64,000 bases of DNA from Aestuariivita boseongensis (GTDB lineage Bacteria > Pseudomonadota > Alphaproteobacteria > Rhodobacterales > Rhodobacteraceae). Under the pieces are notes generated by a model. That model was not told the origin of the DNA, did not search any database, and saw only the letters and a program-made list of their open reading frames with translations. A program made the position numbers and the translations under genes. Below, in pieces: positions 7,741-16,368 of the stretch (positions are counted from its first letter, which is position 1; every line of letters starts with the position of its first letter). The stretch lies in assembly GCF_001262635.1 (NCBI RefSeq), contig NZ_JXYH01000008.1:38971-102970 (forward strand). The letters run 5' to 3'.

Positions 7741-8118
7741 TCAGGGGCGCACGCTCAGCTCGATCTTGACTGGGAAGCGCTCGCCTTTTTCGGTCAGCAG
7801 AACCAGCCGGCCATCATTGCGCACATACATGTCACAACGCGAGAACCCGTTGCGGTAATCGATGCAGATCCGTCCGTCGCCCTCTATCCGGAACCGCCCG
7901 AAAGCCGTACCACCATTGTTGGCATATGTGTAGGAATAGGCCCCACCCGCCGAAAACTGCGAGACACCATCGTCATAATAGGTCAGCGATCCGCCATCAG
8001 CGATCTGGGCCAGGCCTGCGTCATCCAGCACCATATCGCTGTCGCGCAGGTTCCAGTCCTGTGCCATCACAGCCGACGCCAACATGACCGGAACGGCCCA
8101 TATCCATGTGTATTTCAT
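7741..8118 (-). CDS. Hypothetical exported protein (125 aa)
   Basis: Residues 1-19 (MKYTWIWAVPVMLASAVMAQ) are a Sec signal peptide. The mature part is beta-rich and starts with a segment on residues WNLRDSDMVLDDAGLAQIADGG, followed by GRFRIEGDGRICIDYRNGFSRCDMYVRNDGRLVLL. Two cysteines in the ICIDY and SRCDMY strands could form a disulfide. This looks like a small periplasmic beta-sandwich of the kind often seen in Rhodobacteraceae, with no catalytic motif. Function unknown. It lies between the 31-residue gene and smc, all on the minus strand. Confidence 0.65.
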   Translation of the reverse strand: MKYTWIWAVPVMLASAVMAQDWNLRDSDMVLDDAGLAQIADGGSLTYYDDGVSQFSAGGAYSYTYANNGGTAFGRFRIEGDGRICIDYRNGFSRCDMYVRNDGRLVLLTEKGERFPVKIELSVRP

Positions 8119-8167
8119 AAAGGCAGCCTAACAGGACGCGCGCCGCTGTCACAACACAATGCCGGGA

Positions 8168-11100
8168 TCATGCGACCAACGCCTCGGCCTTCTTCAGATC
8201 GACCGAGACCAGCTGCGACACGCCCTGTTCGGCCATCGTCACACCGAACAGGCGGTCCATCCGGCTCATCGTGACGGCGTGGTGCGTGATGATTAGGAAG
8301 CGCGTTTCGGTCTGGCGGCACATTTCGTCCAGCAGATCGCAGAAACGCGTCACATTGGCGTCGTCCAAAGGCGCGTCAACCTCGTCCAGCACACAGATCG
8401 GTGCGGGATTGGCCAGGAACACGGCAAAGATCAGCGCCAGCGCGGTCAGGGTCTGTTCACCACCCGACAGCAGGCTGAGCGTAGACAGTTTCTTGCCCGG
8501 TGGCTGGCACATGATCTCAAGCCCGGCATCCAGCGGGTCGTCGCTTTCGACCATGACCAGATTGGCCTCCCCGCCGCCGAAGAGGTGCTTGAACAACATC
8601 GCAAAGTTGCTGTTCACCTGTTCGAAAGCGGTCAGCAGCCGTTCGCGGCCTTCGCGGTTCAGGCTGGCGATGCCGCTGCGCAGGGTCTTGATCGCCTCTT
8701 CCAGGTCGGTCTTTTCCTGCAGCAGGGTGTCGTGTTCTTCCTGAACCTCTTTCGCGTCTTCCTCGGCCCGAAGGTTCACCGCGCCCAGGGCGTCGCGCTG
8801 GCGTTTCAGGCGGCTGACTTCGGCCTCCAGATGATCGGCGCCGGGCATGTCGTCGGGGTTCACGTCAAGCTGGGTCAGCAACTGGTTGGGGGTCAGTTGC
8901 TGATCGTCCGCAATCCGTTCCGCCGCCGCCGCCACGGTTTCCTTTGCCGCATCGGCCAGGGCCTCGGCACGCGCGCGCGCTTCCCGCGCTTCGGAGGCGG
9001 TGCGTTCGGCATCGCGTTCCGCCTGCAGGGCGGCGCGCTGTGCGGCCTCCCCTTCGGACAGGGCATTCGATGCTTCGGCCTTGCGAGCCTCGGCCTGCGT
9101 GATCTCTCCGGCCAGGGCATCCCGTTCCGATGCGATCCGATCCGGCGCGGCGCTGGCCGTGACCAGTTCTTCTTCGGATTGTTCCTTGCGGGACGTCAGT
9201 TCGGCGATCCGCTTTTCGGCGGTTTCCAGACGGTGTTTCCAGCCGCTGATCTCTTTCGTGACCTGCTGAGACCGGCTGACCCGCGCTTCGCCCTCGCGGC
9301 GCAGCTCGTCATGGGCAGAGCGTTTGGCCATCATGGTCATCCGCGCGGCTTCGACCGTGATCTTGATATCTTCCACCTCGGCCCGGGCGGCATCCAGATC
9401 ACCGAGCTCGGCCGCGGCCTTTTCGGCCTCGCGCAGTTGCAGGCGGGCGGCGGTGGCGTCTTCCTTGTGGCGTGTGACGGCCAGGTTCATCGTCTCAAGC
9501 CGGCCCTCGGCCAGGTTACGGTCGGCCTCGGCTCGGCTCAGGGCGCGGCCCGCATCGGCCACCTGCGCATCAGCTTCGCGGCGGGCCTGACGGGCGGCCC
9601 GGTCGGCCTCGGTCAATTCGGCCAGGCGGCGGGTCAGCGCCTCATGGGCCAGTCGCGCGGCATCGGCGCGGGCGCCCACGCGCTCCATCTCCTGTTTCAG
9701 CGCTTCGAGGCGGTTCAACTGCTCCAGCCGCAGCGCGGCAGCCGACGGCGCATCTTCGGCCCAGGCGCGATAGCCGTCCCAGCGCCACAGGTCGCCATCC
9801 ACCGACACCAGCCGCTGACCGGGTTTCAGAAGGGGCTGCAGGCGCGGGCCGTCATCGGCATCGACCAGCCCGATTTGTGTGATCCGGCGCACCAGAACGG
9901 CGGGCACATCCACGAAAGCCGCCAGTTGTTGCACGCCATCCGGCAGGGGCTGATGCTGGTCATAGGCCGGCAGATCGGCCCAGCCCGACGGACCGTCCGC
10001 ATCCACCATTGGCGCGCGCAGATCATCGGCCAGCGCCGCGCCCAAAGCCTTTTCATATCCCGGCTGCACCGTGAGGTGATCCAGCACCTGCCCGTCTTCC
10101 GAGGCATCGCGCTGCACCAGCTTGGCCAGCGCCGACACCTCGGCCCTGAGCGCGCCCATCTCTCCTTCGGCTTCGGAGCGTTGGGCGCGGGCGTCTGCTT
10201 CGCGCGTCTGGGTTTCCGTCCGGGCGGCATCGGCGGCGTTCAGTGCCTCGTCCGCGCGTTGGGCCAGCGCCTGCGCCTCGACCTCGGCCGCTTCGGCGCG
10301 CGTCTGATCTTCGGTCGCCTTGCGCAAGGCAGCTTCGGCATCGGTGACGGCGGCGCGGGCCTTTTCGGCCTCGGCCTCGGATTTCTCCAGGGTCTTGCGG
10401 CTGTCATCCAACAGGCGCTGTGCCGATTGGTGCCGGGCGGCCAGGCGCGCCACGTCTTCGGTCACCTGGCTCAGATGCGTTTCGCGGTTCTGCAGGGTGA
10501 CGGCGGCCTCATGCGCAGCCTCCGCGGCGGCGGCCAAACGCGCATCATGCCCATCGGCGGCCTTGGCCAGTTCTTTGGCCTCCCATTCCAGCCGTTCGAT
10601 GGTTTCGCCAGCGTCGCGGTTCAACCCGCCTTCGCGGTCGATATCCTTGGCCAGCTGTTCGATCCGGCCTTGCAAGGTGCCGATCATGTCGCGGGCGCGG
10701 GTTTCCTCGTCATTCAGCCGGTCGCGCTGCACGATCAGGCGTTGAAGCACCGCTGCGGCGATCGCCTCTTCCTCCCGCAGGGGCGGAAGGGCCTCATCAG
10801 CCTTGGTGCGCGCAGCACTGGCCTGGCGCGCCGCCGCTTCAGCCTGGGCGGCTTCGGTCGTGCGGGTCTTCAGCCGCTCGTCCGCGGCCAAGCGCGCCTC
10901 GTCGGCCTCGCGCCAGCGGCGATAGAGCAACATGCCTTCGGAGGACCGCAGCGCCTCTCCGATCTCGCGATAACGCGCGGCCTGCCGTGCCTGACGGGCC
11001 AGTTGCTGCAGCTGGTTGGCCAGCTGTTCGATCACGTCATCCACGCGGGTCAGGTTGCTTTCGGCGCCTTTCAGTTTCAGCTCGGCCTCGTGCCGGCGCT

Positions 11101-11623
11101 GATAGAGGCCGCTGATCCCTGCCGCTTCTTCAAGAATGCGCCTGCGCGCCTTGGGCTTGGCGTTGATCAACTCGCTGATCTGGCCCTGCCGCACCAGCGC
11201 GGGCGAATGCGCACCGGTGGAGGCATCGGCAAACAGCATCTGCACATCCCGTGCGCGCACATCCTTGCCATTGGTCTTGTAGGCACTGCCCACATCCCGC
11301 GTGATCCGGCGGACAATCTCAAGCGTGTCGCTGTCGTTGAACCCCGCAGGCGCCAGCCGGTCGGAATTGTCGATATGCAGGGACACTTCGGCAAAGTTGC
11401 GCGCGGGCCGGGTGGCGGCACCGGCGAAGATCACGTCTTCCATCCCGCCGCCGCGCATGGCGGTGGGGCGGTTTTCGCCCATCACCCAGCGCAGGGCCTC
11501 CAGAAGGTTCGATTTCCCGCAGCCATTGGGGCCCACAACGCCGGTCAGCCCATCTGAAATGATCAGATCGGTCGGATCGACAAAGCTTTTGAAGCCTGTC
11601 AGCCTGAGTTTGGAAAACCGCAC
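8168..11623 (-). CDS. smc: Chromosome segregation ATPase SMC
   Basis: A 1151-residue SMC protein. The start is taken as GTG at 11623, 7 bases after AAAGGGG, because it gives the family N-terminus (RFSKLRLTGFKSFVDPTDL); an upstream GTG at 11656 would add 11 residues. Walker A is at residues 31-38 (GPNGCGKS). Two long coiled coils, very rich in Ala, Glu and Arg, flank a hinge near residues 500-630 (LDHLTVQPGYEKALGAAL onwards). The C-terminal half-ATPase has the signature LSGGEQTLTALAL and Walker B CVLDEVDAPLDD. With ScpA and ScpB, not in this window, it compacts and helps to segregate the nucleoid. A DnaA-box-like site lies 100 bases upstream. Confidence 0.96.
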   Translation of the reverse strand: MRFSKLRLTGFKSFVDPTDLIISDGLTGVVGPNGCGKSNLLEALRWVMGENRPTAMRGGGMEDVIFAGAATRPARNFAEVSLHIDNSDRLAPAGFNDSDTLEIVRRITRDVGSAYKTNGKDVRARDVQMLFADASTGAHSPALVRQGQISELINAKPKARRRILEEAAGISGLYQRRHEAELKLKGAESNLTRVDDVIEQLANQLQQLARQARQAARYREIGEALRSSEGMLLYRRWREADEARLAADERLKTRTTEAAQAEAAARQASAARTKADEALPPLREEEAIAAAVLQRLIVQRDRLNDEETRARDMIGTLQGRIEQLAKDIDREGGLNRDAGETIERLEWEAKELAKAADGHDARLAAAAEAAHEAAVTLQNRETHLSQVTEDVARLAARHQSAQRLLDDSRKTLEKSEAEAEKARAAVTDAEAALRKATEDQTRAEAAEVEAQALAQRADEALNAADAARTETQTREADARAQRSEAEGEMGALRAEVSALAKLVQRDASEDGQVLDHLTVQPGYEKALGAALADDLRAPMVDADGPSGWADLPAYDQHQPLPDGVQQLAAFVDVPAVLVRRITQIGLVDADDGPRLQPLLKPGQRLVSVDGDLWRWDGYRAWAEDAPSAAALRLEQLNRLEALKQEMERVGARADAARLAHEALTRRLAELTEADRAARQARREADAQVADAGRALSRAEADRNLAEGRLETMNLAVTRHKEDATAARLQLREAEKAAAELGDLDAARAEVEDIKITVEAARMTMMAKRSAHDELRREGEARVSRSQQVTKEISGWKHRLETAEKRIAELTSRKEQSEEELVTASAAPDRIASERDALAGEITQAEARKAEASNALSEGEAAQRAALQAERDAERTASEAREARARAEALADAAKETVAAAAERIADDQQLTPNQLLTQLDVNPDDMPGADHLEAEVSRLKRQRDALGAVNLRAEEDAKEVQEEHDTLLQEKTDLEEAIKTLRSGIASLNREGRERLLTAFEQVNSNFAMLFKHLFGGGEANLVMVESDDPLDAGLEIMCQPPGKKLSTLSLLSGGEQTLTALALIFAVFLANPAPICVLDEVDAPLDDANVTRFCDLLDEMCRQTETRFLIITHHAVTMSRMDRLFGVTMAEQGVSQLVSVDLKKAEALVA

Positions 11624-11705
11624 CGGAACGGCCCCTTTTGATTCCGTTTGAACCACCAGCGTGGGGGCAGATATGGGGGCCTGTCAACGGTTCCGCCGCT
11701 GTATC

Positions 11706-11718
11706 TGGTCAATGACCA
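11706..11718. promoter_or_regulatory. Inverted repeat with FadR/GntR-type half-sites upstream of smc
   Basis: TGGTCA and TGACCA are separated by one base. The same half-sites, at 7-base spacing, lie just before the FadR-type regulator gene (12217-12235), so the regulator could also act here. Confidence 0.35.
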
Positions 11719-11722
11719 TGGG

Positions 11723-11731
11723 TTATCCACA
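11723..11731. promoter_or_regulatory. Consensus DnaA box (TTATCCACA) upstream of smc
   Basis: An exact match to the strongest DnaA box lies in the short gap between smc and the lipoprotein gene. It is a single copy with no AT-rich unwinding element, so it is not an origin; it could titrate DnaA or couple smc expression to replication. Confidence 0.4.
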
Positions 11732-11752
11732 AGATATTGACGACTTGCCCGC

Positions 11753-12145
11753 CTATTCCACCGTGCAATCCAGATCAAGATAAGCCAGGTGATCCACGCC
11801 ACCGATCGCGTCGCAATACAGCGTAATGGGCGGGCCGGGGTACCAGATCACCGTGCGCCCGCCGCAATCCAGTTGGCCCAGAAGCTGCGCCTGATCGCCG
11901 GAGACCTTCTTCACCTTGCAGCCGCTGACCTGCGCCATCGCCTTGGCCGCCCGCCCTTCGATAGGGCCAAGCCGGGGCGCGTATTGCGGATTGATGCGGA
12001 TCGCCTCGGCCAGTTTTCCACGCACGCGGACATCAAAGGTGCTGCCATCAACGGTCACGCGCTGTGCGGCCACACCGCGAAAGCCGGGGCCGGGCGTGTT
12101 GCAGGCGGCAAGCAGCAGACAGAGAAGACCAAGATGCAATCGCAT
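11753..12145 (-). CDS. Small lipoprotein (130 aa), function unknown
   Basis: Starting at 12145, the first 16 residues (MRLHLGLLCLLLAACN) are a lipoprotein signal with lipobox LAAC, so the protein should be lipid-anchored, most likely in the outer membrane since no Asp follows the cysteine. The longer frame begins with a TTG and would bury this signal. The mature domain has strands such as VTVDGSTFDVRVRGKLAEAIRI and two further cysteines (SGCKVKK, LDCGGRT) plus a third near the C-terminus (LDLDCTVE). I do not recognise a named family. It is divergent from the GntR regulator gene and may share its operator. Confidence 0.7.
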   Translation of the reverse strand: MRLHLGLLCLLLAACNTPGPGFRGVAAQRVTVDGSTFDVRVRGKLAEAIRINPQYAPRLGPIEGRAAKAMAQVSGCKVKKVSGDQAQLLGQLDCGGRTVIWYPGPPITLYCDAIGGVDHLAYLDLDCTVE

Positions 12146-12216
12146 GCCGAAACCTGTCCGATCACGGTTAACAAAGCGTTGCGCCCCATATGGAAAGATT
12201 TGCGGCAACCCTCAAC

Positions 12217-12235
12217 TGGTCATATATTTTGACCA
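12217..12235. promoter_or_regulatory. Operator-like inverted repeat before the FadR-type regulator
   Basis: TGGTCA, seven A/T bases, TGACCA: perfect 6-bp arms ending 15 bases before the regulator's ATG. TGGT...ACCA half-sites are typical of the FadR subfamily of GntR proteins. A dimer bound here would block its own transcription and possibly that of the divergent lipoprotein gene. Confidence 0.6.
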
Positions 12236-12250
12236 ACTGAATGAGGTCCC

Positions 12251-13018
12251 ATGCCGTTCGAACCCGTACAAGCCGAGAAACTTTCCACCTCTGTGGTCCG
12301 CCAGATCGAGGGGCTGATCCTGCGGGGCATCCTCAGACCGGGGGAGCGTCTGCCCTCGGAACGGGAGCTGTCTGAACGGCTGGGCGTGTCGCGCCCGTCG
12401 CTGCGCGATGCGGTGGCGGAACTGCAGGAGCAGGGTCTGCTGGCCACCCGCGCCGGTTCAGGCATCTACGTGGCCGAGGTGCTGGGTTCCGCCTTTTCTC
12501 CGGCGCTGACCCGGCTCTTTGCCACCCATGACGACGCGGTGTTCGATTACCTGTCCTTCCGCAAGGATATGGAGGGGCTGGCGGCAGAACGCGCTGCGCG
12601 CATGGCGTCGGACAGCGATCTGAAGGTGATCCAGGTGATCTTCGACAAGATGGTCGCCGCCCAGGCCAAACGGAACGCGGAACAGGACGCGGCGCTGGAT
12701 GCGCAGTTTCACACCGCGATCATCGAAGCCAGCCACAATATCGTCATGCTGCACATGATGCGGTCGATGTTCGATCTGCTGCGCGAAGGCGTGTTCTATA
12801 ACCGGCAGGTCATGTTCAAGCAGCACACCACCCGCGAGGCGCTTCTGGACCAGCACCGGGCGATCAATGATGCACTGCAGGCGCGTGATCCCGCAGCCGC
12901 CCGCGCGGCGGTCGAGGTGCATCTGGGCTATGTCTGGCAGGCGCTGGCCGACAAGCAGAAATCCGAAAAGAACGAGGGGGTCGCGCGCAAACGGCTGCAG
13001 CAGGAGTTGCAGAAGTAA
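12251..13018 (+). CDS. GntR/FadR-family transcriptional regulator
   Basis: A 255-residue regulator. Residues 10-78 form the GntR winged helix (LILRGILRPGERLPSERELSE, then VSRPSLRDAVAELQEQGLL and a wing at RAGSGIYV). Residues 90-235 are the all-helical FCD domain, with the Asp and three His positions of the metal/ligand site visible in the DAQFHTAIIEASHN, DQHRAIND and VEVHLGYVW motifs. FCD regulators usually sense small carboxylic acids such as lactate, pyruvate or glycolate. No catabolic gene is adjacent, so the ligand is open. A perfect operator-like repeat overlaps its promoter, pointing to autoregulation. Confidence 0.85.
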   Translation: MPFEPVQAEKLSTSVVRQIEGLILRGILRPGERLPSERELSERLGVSRPSLRDAVAELQEQGLLATRAGSGIYVAEVLGSAFSPALTRLFATHDDAVFDYLSFRKDMEGLAAERAARMASDSDLKVIQVIFDKMVAAQAKRNAEQDAALDAQFHTAIIEASHNIVMLHMMRSMFDLLREGVFYNRQVMFKQHTTREALLDQHRAINDALQARDPAAARAAVEVHLGYVWQALADKQKSEKNEGVARKRLQQELQK

Positions 13019-13021
13019 GCG

Positions 13022-13414
13022 TCACTCTTCGGGCAGCGGATCGGGCTCACCATAGCCGTTGCGCCCCTTATCGCTGGGCTGGACATAGAAATAGATCAGA
13101 ACCAGCGATCCGATCACCGGGATCAGGACCAGCAGAAACCACCATCCCGACCGGTTGCTATCGTGCAGACGGCGCACGGCCACTCCGATCGCAGGCAACA
13201 GCAACACAAGCGACACCAGTGCCGACAGGGGCTGCGCGGATCCGCCGGGGCCGGGTATGATGCCCAATGCGGGCACCACGATCCACGCATCCAGCGCGCG
13301 GGATAGCGCCATGAGGATGAAGACAAACAGCACCCACCACCAGAATTCCGGGCGGCTGGCCCGGCCGGTGAACACCGCATAGCGTGACCAGACCCGTGTG
13401 ACCGCTTGTTTCAT
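13022..13414 (-). CDS. DUF805 family membrane protein
   Basis: A 130-residue inner-membrane protein with about four hydrophobic segments. The family hallmarks are present: an aromatic N-terminal stretch (YAVFTGRASRPEFWWWVLF) and the RRLHDSNRSGWWFLL motif between the second and third helices. Function of the family is unknown. It converges on the GntR regulator with a 3-base gap, and the atp operon lies upstream on the same strand beyond a terminator, so it is likely a separate transcript. Confidence 0.8.
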   Translation of the reverse strand: MKQAVTRVWSRYAVFTGRASRPEFWWWVLFVFILMALSRALDAWIVVPALGIIPGPGGSAQPLSALVSLVLLLPAIGVAVRRLHDSNRSGWWFLLVLIPVIGSLVLIYFYVQPSDKGRNGYGEPDPLPEE

Positions 13415-13513
13415 CGGCTTTCCCTTTCGAATTGTGCTGCATCGTGGCGCGCATCAGGATGTTGCCAGCCCCTTGAGCCAGTTTGAAGGGGTGCGCCGCG
13501 ACGGGCAAAGAAA

Positions 13514-13540
13514 AACCCCGGCGGCAAGGCCCCCGGGGTT
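13514..13540 (-). terminator. Intrinsic terminator of the atp (F0) operon
   Basis: On the minus strand AACCCCGG pairs with CCGGGGTT, followed by a run of T. It lies 24 bases downstream of the atpF stop codon. Confidence 0.8.
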
Positions 13541-13564
13541 GTTTTGTCAGTTATGTGCCGTGCC

Positions 13565-14122
13565 TTAGTGCAGTTTGGCATCGACCTCGCCAATGGCAGC
13601 GTCGATCAGCTTGTTGCCATCTGCCGCGGTCAGGTCTTTTGCGATAACCTCGCGCGCGGCGGCAATCGCCACGGTGATCGCCTGATCACGCACTTCGCGC
13701 ACCGCCGATGCCTCGGCCGAGGCGATCTGATCTTCGGCCGCAGCCATGCGACGCGCGATCGAGGTTTTCAGATCCTCTTTCGCCTTCTCCGCCGCGGCTG
13801 CGGCTTCGGTCTTGGCGGCGGCGACGATGTTGTCGGCCTGTTCCTGCATCTCTTTCTGCTTGCGCTCATAGGACGCCAGCAGGGTCTGGGCTTCCTCGCG
13901 CAGGGCGCGGGCTTCGTCCAGTTCCGACTGGATGCCTTCGGCGCGCTTGTCCAGCATGCCGCCGATCATCCCCGGCACCTTGAAATAGAACAGGATGCCG
14001 ATGAACAGGATGAATGCGATCAGAACCACGAAATCCGTGTTGGCCAGCGACAGGAAGGGGCCTTCGGCTGCAAGCGCGGGGCCTGCTGCGAAAACCAGGG
14101 TCAGAGCCAGAATGTTCCGCAT
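13565..14122 (-). CDS. atpF: ATP synthase F0 subunit b
   Basis: A 185-residue stator subunit. It has a cleavable-looking or second hydrophobic N-terminus (RNILALTLVFAAGPALAAEG), the membrane anchor TDFVVLIAFILFIGILFYF, and then an unbroken charged coiled coil rich in Ala, Glu and Lys to the end. It pairs with the b' protein encoded just upstream to form the peripheral stalk. The N-terminal extension is typical of alphaproteobacterial AtpF. It is the last gene of the F0 operon, with a terminator after it. Confidence 0.93.
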   Translation of the reverse strand: MRNILALTLVFAAGPALAAEGPFLSLANTDFVVLIAFILFIGILFYFKVPGMIGGMLDKRAEGIQSELDEARALREEAQTLLASYERKQKEMQEQADNIVAAAKTEAAAAAEKAKEDLKTSIARRMAAAEDQIASAEASAVREVRDQAITVAIAAAREVIAKDLTAADGNKLIDAAIGEVDAKLH

Positions 14123-14127
14123 GTCTC

Positions 14128-14655
14128 TTACCCCTTTACCCGTGCGTCGACCGCTGCTGCGACGGTCTTGGCATCAGCCTTGCCGCCCAGCGCTGCGACG
14201 ATTTCCGCGGCCGTGTCCTTGGCCACGTCGCGCACGCTTTCCAGGGCGCCTGCGCGGATGTCGGCGATGGCCTTCTCCGATTCAGCGGCCTTGGCTGCGA
14301 TTTCCGCATCCGCCTTGGCGATGGCTGCGTCCAGATCCGCCTGGATCTCGGCGCGGGCCTCTGCGGCGATGCGCTGTGCCTCGGCACGGGCTTCGGCCAG
14401 CGCGCGGTTATAGGCCTCTTCGGCCTCCACCGCCTGCTGCTTCAGCTCTTCGGCCTTGGCGATATCATTCGTGATCGTGCCTTGGCGTTCCGCCAGCACG
14501 GCCCCGATCCGCGGCAGGGCCACACGCGACAGGATCAGATAGATCGCGATCAGCGTCAGGACCAGCCAGAAGATCTGGTTGGGAAAGGTCGAGAAATCCA
14601 GTTGCGGCATGCCGGGACCGGCTTTTTCCACAACGTCTGTTGCCTCGGTTGCCAT
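14128..14655 (-). CDS. atpF': ATP synthase F0 subunit b'
   Basis: A 175-residue b' subunit, the second, diverged stalk protein found in photosynthetic and related alphaproteobacteria. The motif [36 protein letters not shown] is the standard b' membrane anchor, followed by a long Ala/Glu coiled coil. It is 5 bases upstream of atpF, so the two are probably translated together and assemble as a heterodimer. Confidence 0.93.
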   Translation of the reverse strand: MATEATDVVEKAGPGMPQLDFSTFPNQIFWLVLTLIAIYLILSRVALPRIGAVLAERQGTITNDIAKAEELKQQAVEAEEAYNRALAEARAEAQRIAAEARAEIQADLDAAIAKADAEIAAKAAESEKAIADIRAGALESVRDVAKDTAAEIVAALGGKADAKTVAAAVDARVKG

Positions 14656-14742
14656 GTCGTCCTCCTTGGGAAGGGGCCATTACACCGGGCGGTCCGCGTT
14701 ATGCGCACCGCCCGACCGTAAGGATGATACTTCCGAAGGGTC

Positions 14743-14979
14743 TTAGACGGCGAACATCAGAAGCAGAGCGACCAGGAATGCGAAGATGCCCAGAGCTTCT
14801 GCAAAGGCGATGCCGATGAAGAGCGTTGCAGTCTGACCGGCTGCAGCCGACGGGTTGCGCAGCGCGCCTGCCAGGAAGTTGCCTGCCACGTGGCCCACAC
14901 CGATAGCAGCGGCACCCGAACCGATGGCTGCCAGGCCTGCGCCGATGAATTGACCGAGTTCTGCGATATTACCTTCCAT
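14743..14979 (-). CDS. atpE: ATP synthase F0 subunit c
   Basis: A 78-residue hairpin of two transmembrane helices. The first has a glycine/alanine-rich [19 protein letters not shown] motif, the polar loop is RNPSA, and the proton-carrying carboxylate of the second helix is E61 ([13 protein letters not shown]). There is no sodium-site Gln/Ser signature, so the rotor is probably proton-driven. The gene stands between atpB and the b' gene with a strong Shine-Dalgarno (AAGGAGACGA) before the ATG. Confidence 0.96.
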   Translation of the reverse strand: MEGNIAELGQFIGAGLAAIGSGAAAIGVGHVAGNFLAGALRNPSAAAGQTATLFIGIAFAEALGIFAFLVALLLMFAV

Positions 14980-15043
14980 GATGTCGTCTCCTTACGATGG
15001 AATAGGTTGAAGTTCGTAGGGCGCGTGATCTCACGCACCGGTG

Positions 15044-15793
15044 TTAGTGATGCGGGTGCAGCGCGTCCTTCAGGTACACGCATGTCAGAATGGTAAAGAC
15101 ATAGGCCTGGATCGCGGACACCAGCACCTCAAGGCCATAGATCGCGATCACGCCGAAAATGGCGATCGGCGCGATGGCCGCGACCTGTGCAAAGCCTGCG
15201 AACACTTTCAGCACCGCGTGGCCGGCCATCATGTTGCCTGCCAGACGAATCGAGTGGCTGACCGGGCGCACGAAATACGAGATCAGCTCGATGATCGCGA
15301 GGATCGGGCGCAGGGCCAAAGGCGCGCTGGATACCCAGAACAGGCTCAGGAACGAGGCGCCGTTCTTGACGAAGCCCAGAATGGTCACGGCGATGAAGAC
15401 GCCAAAGCCCATAACGGCGGTCACAGCGATATGCGAGGTCGTGGTGAACGACATCGGGATCAGGCCCAGGAAGTTCGCCATCAGGATGAACAGGAACAGC
15501 GTCATGATATAGGGGAAGTACTTGATGCCGTCCTTGCCGGTGACGTCCTCCACCATCTTGTAGACAAAGCCATAGGCCAGTTCGGCCATGGACTGGCCGC
15601 GTGTGGGCACCATGGCGCGCTTGGACGTGGTCAGAACCATCAGCGCGGTAACCGCCAGAATGGCCAGGAACAGCCAAAGCGTCACGTTCGTGGGGGTGTA
15701 CCAGTTGATGACGTCACCACCGAAAAGCGGTTTCACCTCGAACTGCTTCATCGGGTCAAACGCAAGACCACCACCTTCTGCCGGAGTTGCCAC
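15044..15793 (-). CDS. atpB: ATP synthase F0 subunit a
   Basis: A 249-residue, polytopic membrane protein forming the proton half-channels against the c-ring. The essential arginine is in [14 protein letters not shown], and the C-terminal helix motif [18 protein letters not shown] is intact. Length and N-terminus ([15 protein letters not shown]) match alphaproteobacterial AtpB. It lies 3 bases after atpI and leads atpE. Confidence 0.95.
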   Translation of the reverse strand: MATPAEGGGLAFDPMKQFEVKPLFGGDVINWYTPTNVTLWLFLAILAVTALMVLTTSKRAMVPTRGQSMAELAYGFVYKMVEDVTGKDGIKYFPYIMTLFLFILMANFLGLIPMSFTTTSHIAVTAVMGFGVFIAVTILGFVKNGASFLSLFWVSSAPLALRPILAIIELISYFVRPVSHSIRLAGNMMAGHAVLKVFAGFAQVAAIAPIAIFGVIAIYGLEVLVSAIQAYVFTILTCVYLKDALHPHH

Positions 15794-15796
15794 GCT

Positions 15797-16135
15797 CTAC
15801 GTCCTCTCGTCCTCGTCGGCTTCGGCTTCCGCCTGGGCCATCTGTTTCGCCTGAACCTCGCGCGCCGACCGCATCATCGTCTGGATGCCGGCGGCAAGGC
15901 CAAAGAATATGAACACGATCATGAACCACGGAGAGGTGCCGAACACCCAATCCAACCCGTAACCCATGCCGAACCCGATGGCCAAACCGGCCACAAGCTC
16001 GATCACCATCCGCCAGGCCAGCTGCGCCTGGGAATAATGCTCGTCCATCCGCGGTTTGGGCGTCTGCGCGGCTTTCGCCGCGGCGATCTTGGCCTCGAGT
16101 TCAGACAATTTCCTGTTCTGATCCGGGTCCGTCAC
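15797..16135 (-). CDS. atpI: AtpI, F0 assembly / c-ring chaperone
   Basis: A 112-residue protein with a charged N-terminus (KLSELEAKIAAAKAA), then two transmembrane segments (WRMVIELVAGLAIGFGMGYG and WFMIVFIFFGLAAGI), then an acidic tail. This is the AtpI pattern; AtpI helps to assemble the c-ring. I choose the GTG at 16135, with AGGGA upstream, because it gives the family N-terminus; the longest frame adds 20 unlikely residues. It is the first gene of the F0 operon. The 16136-16320 upstream gap should hold the promoter, but I cannot point to clear -35/-10 boxes. Confidence 0.85.
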   Translation of the reverse strand: MTDPDQNRKLSELEAKIAAAKAAQTPKPRMDEHYSQAQLAWRMVIELVAGLAIGFGMGYGLDWVFGTSPWFMIVFIFFGLAAGIQTMMRSAREVQAKQMAQAEAEADEDERT

Positions 16136-16320
16136 GCAGGTTTCATCCCTTGGATGGTTTGGGCATGAGCTACGACGGCAAGGCGCGTGAGTCAATCAGC
16201 CACAGCGGTACATCGAACCGCCCGCAAACCATTGATTTTTATTCTGAAAATTATGGATACTCCGCAAAGCGCCATTCCGCCGCAGGCCCCGAAACCGCCG
16301 GAATTGCCGCAAACGCATAT

Positions 16321-16336
16321 TCAACCAAATGGTTGA
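16321..16336. promoter_or_regulatory. Operator-like palindrome before the ArsR gene
   Basis: TCAACCA and TGGTTGA, separated by AA, form perfect 7-bp arms 32 bases before the ATG. The core AACCAAATGGTT is typical of operators of ArsR-type regulators of this branch. Confidence 0.6.
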
Positions 16337-16368
16337 CGATTTAACAGCGCTGTGGTCAGGCAGGATCC

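Noticed and set aside
8585..11557. 990-residue open frame on the plus strand opposite smc
   Set aside because: It is the shadow of a GC-rich, coiled-coil gene in the antisense frame; composition is Gly/Leu/Arg-biased without any domain, and smc on the other strand has all SMC motifs.
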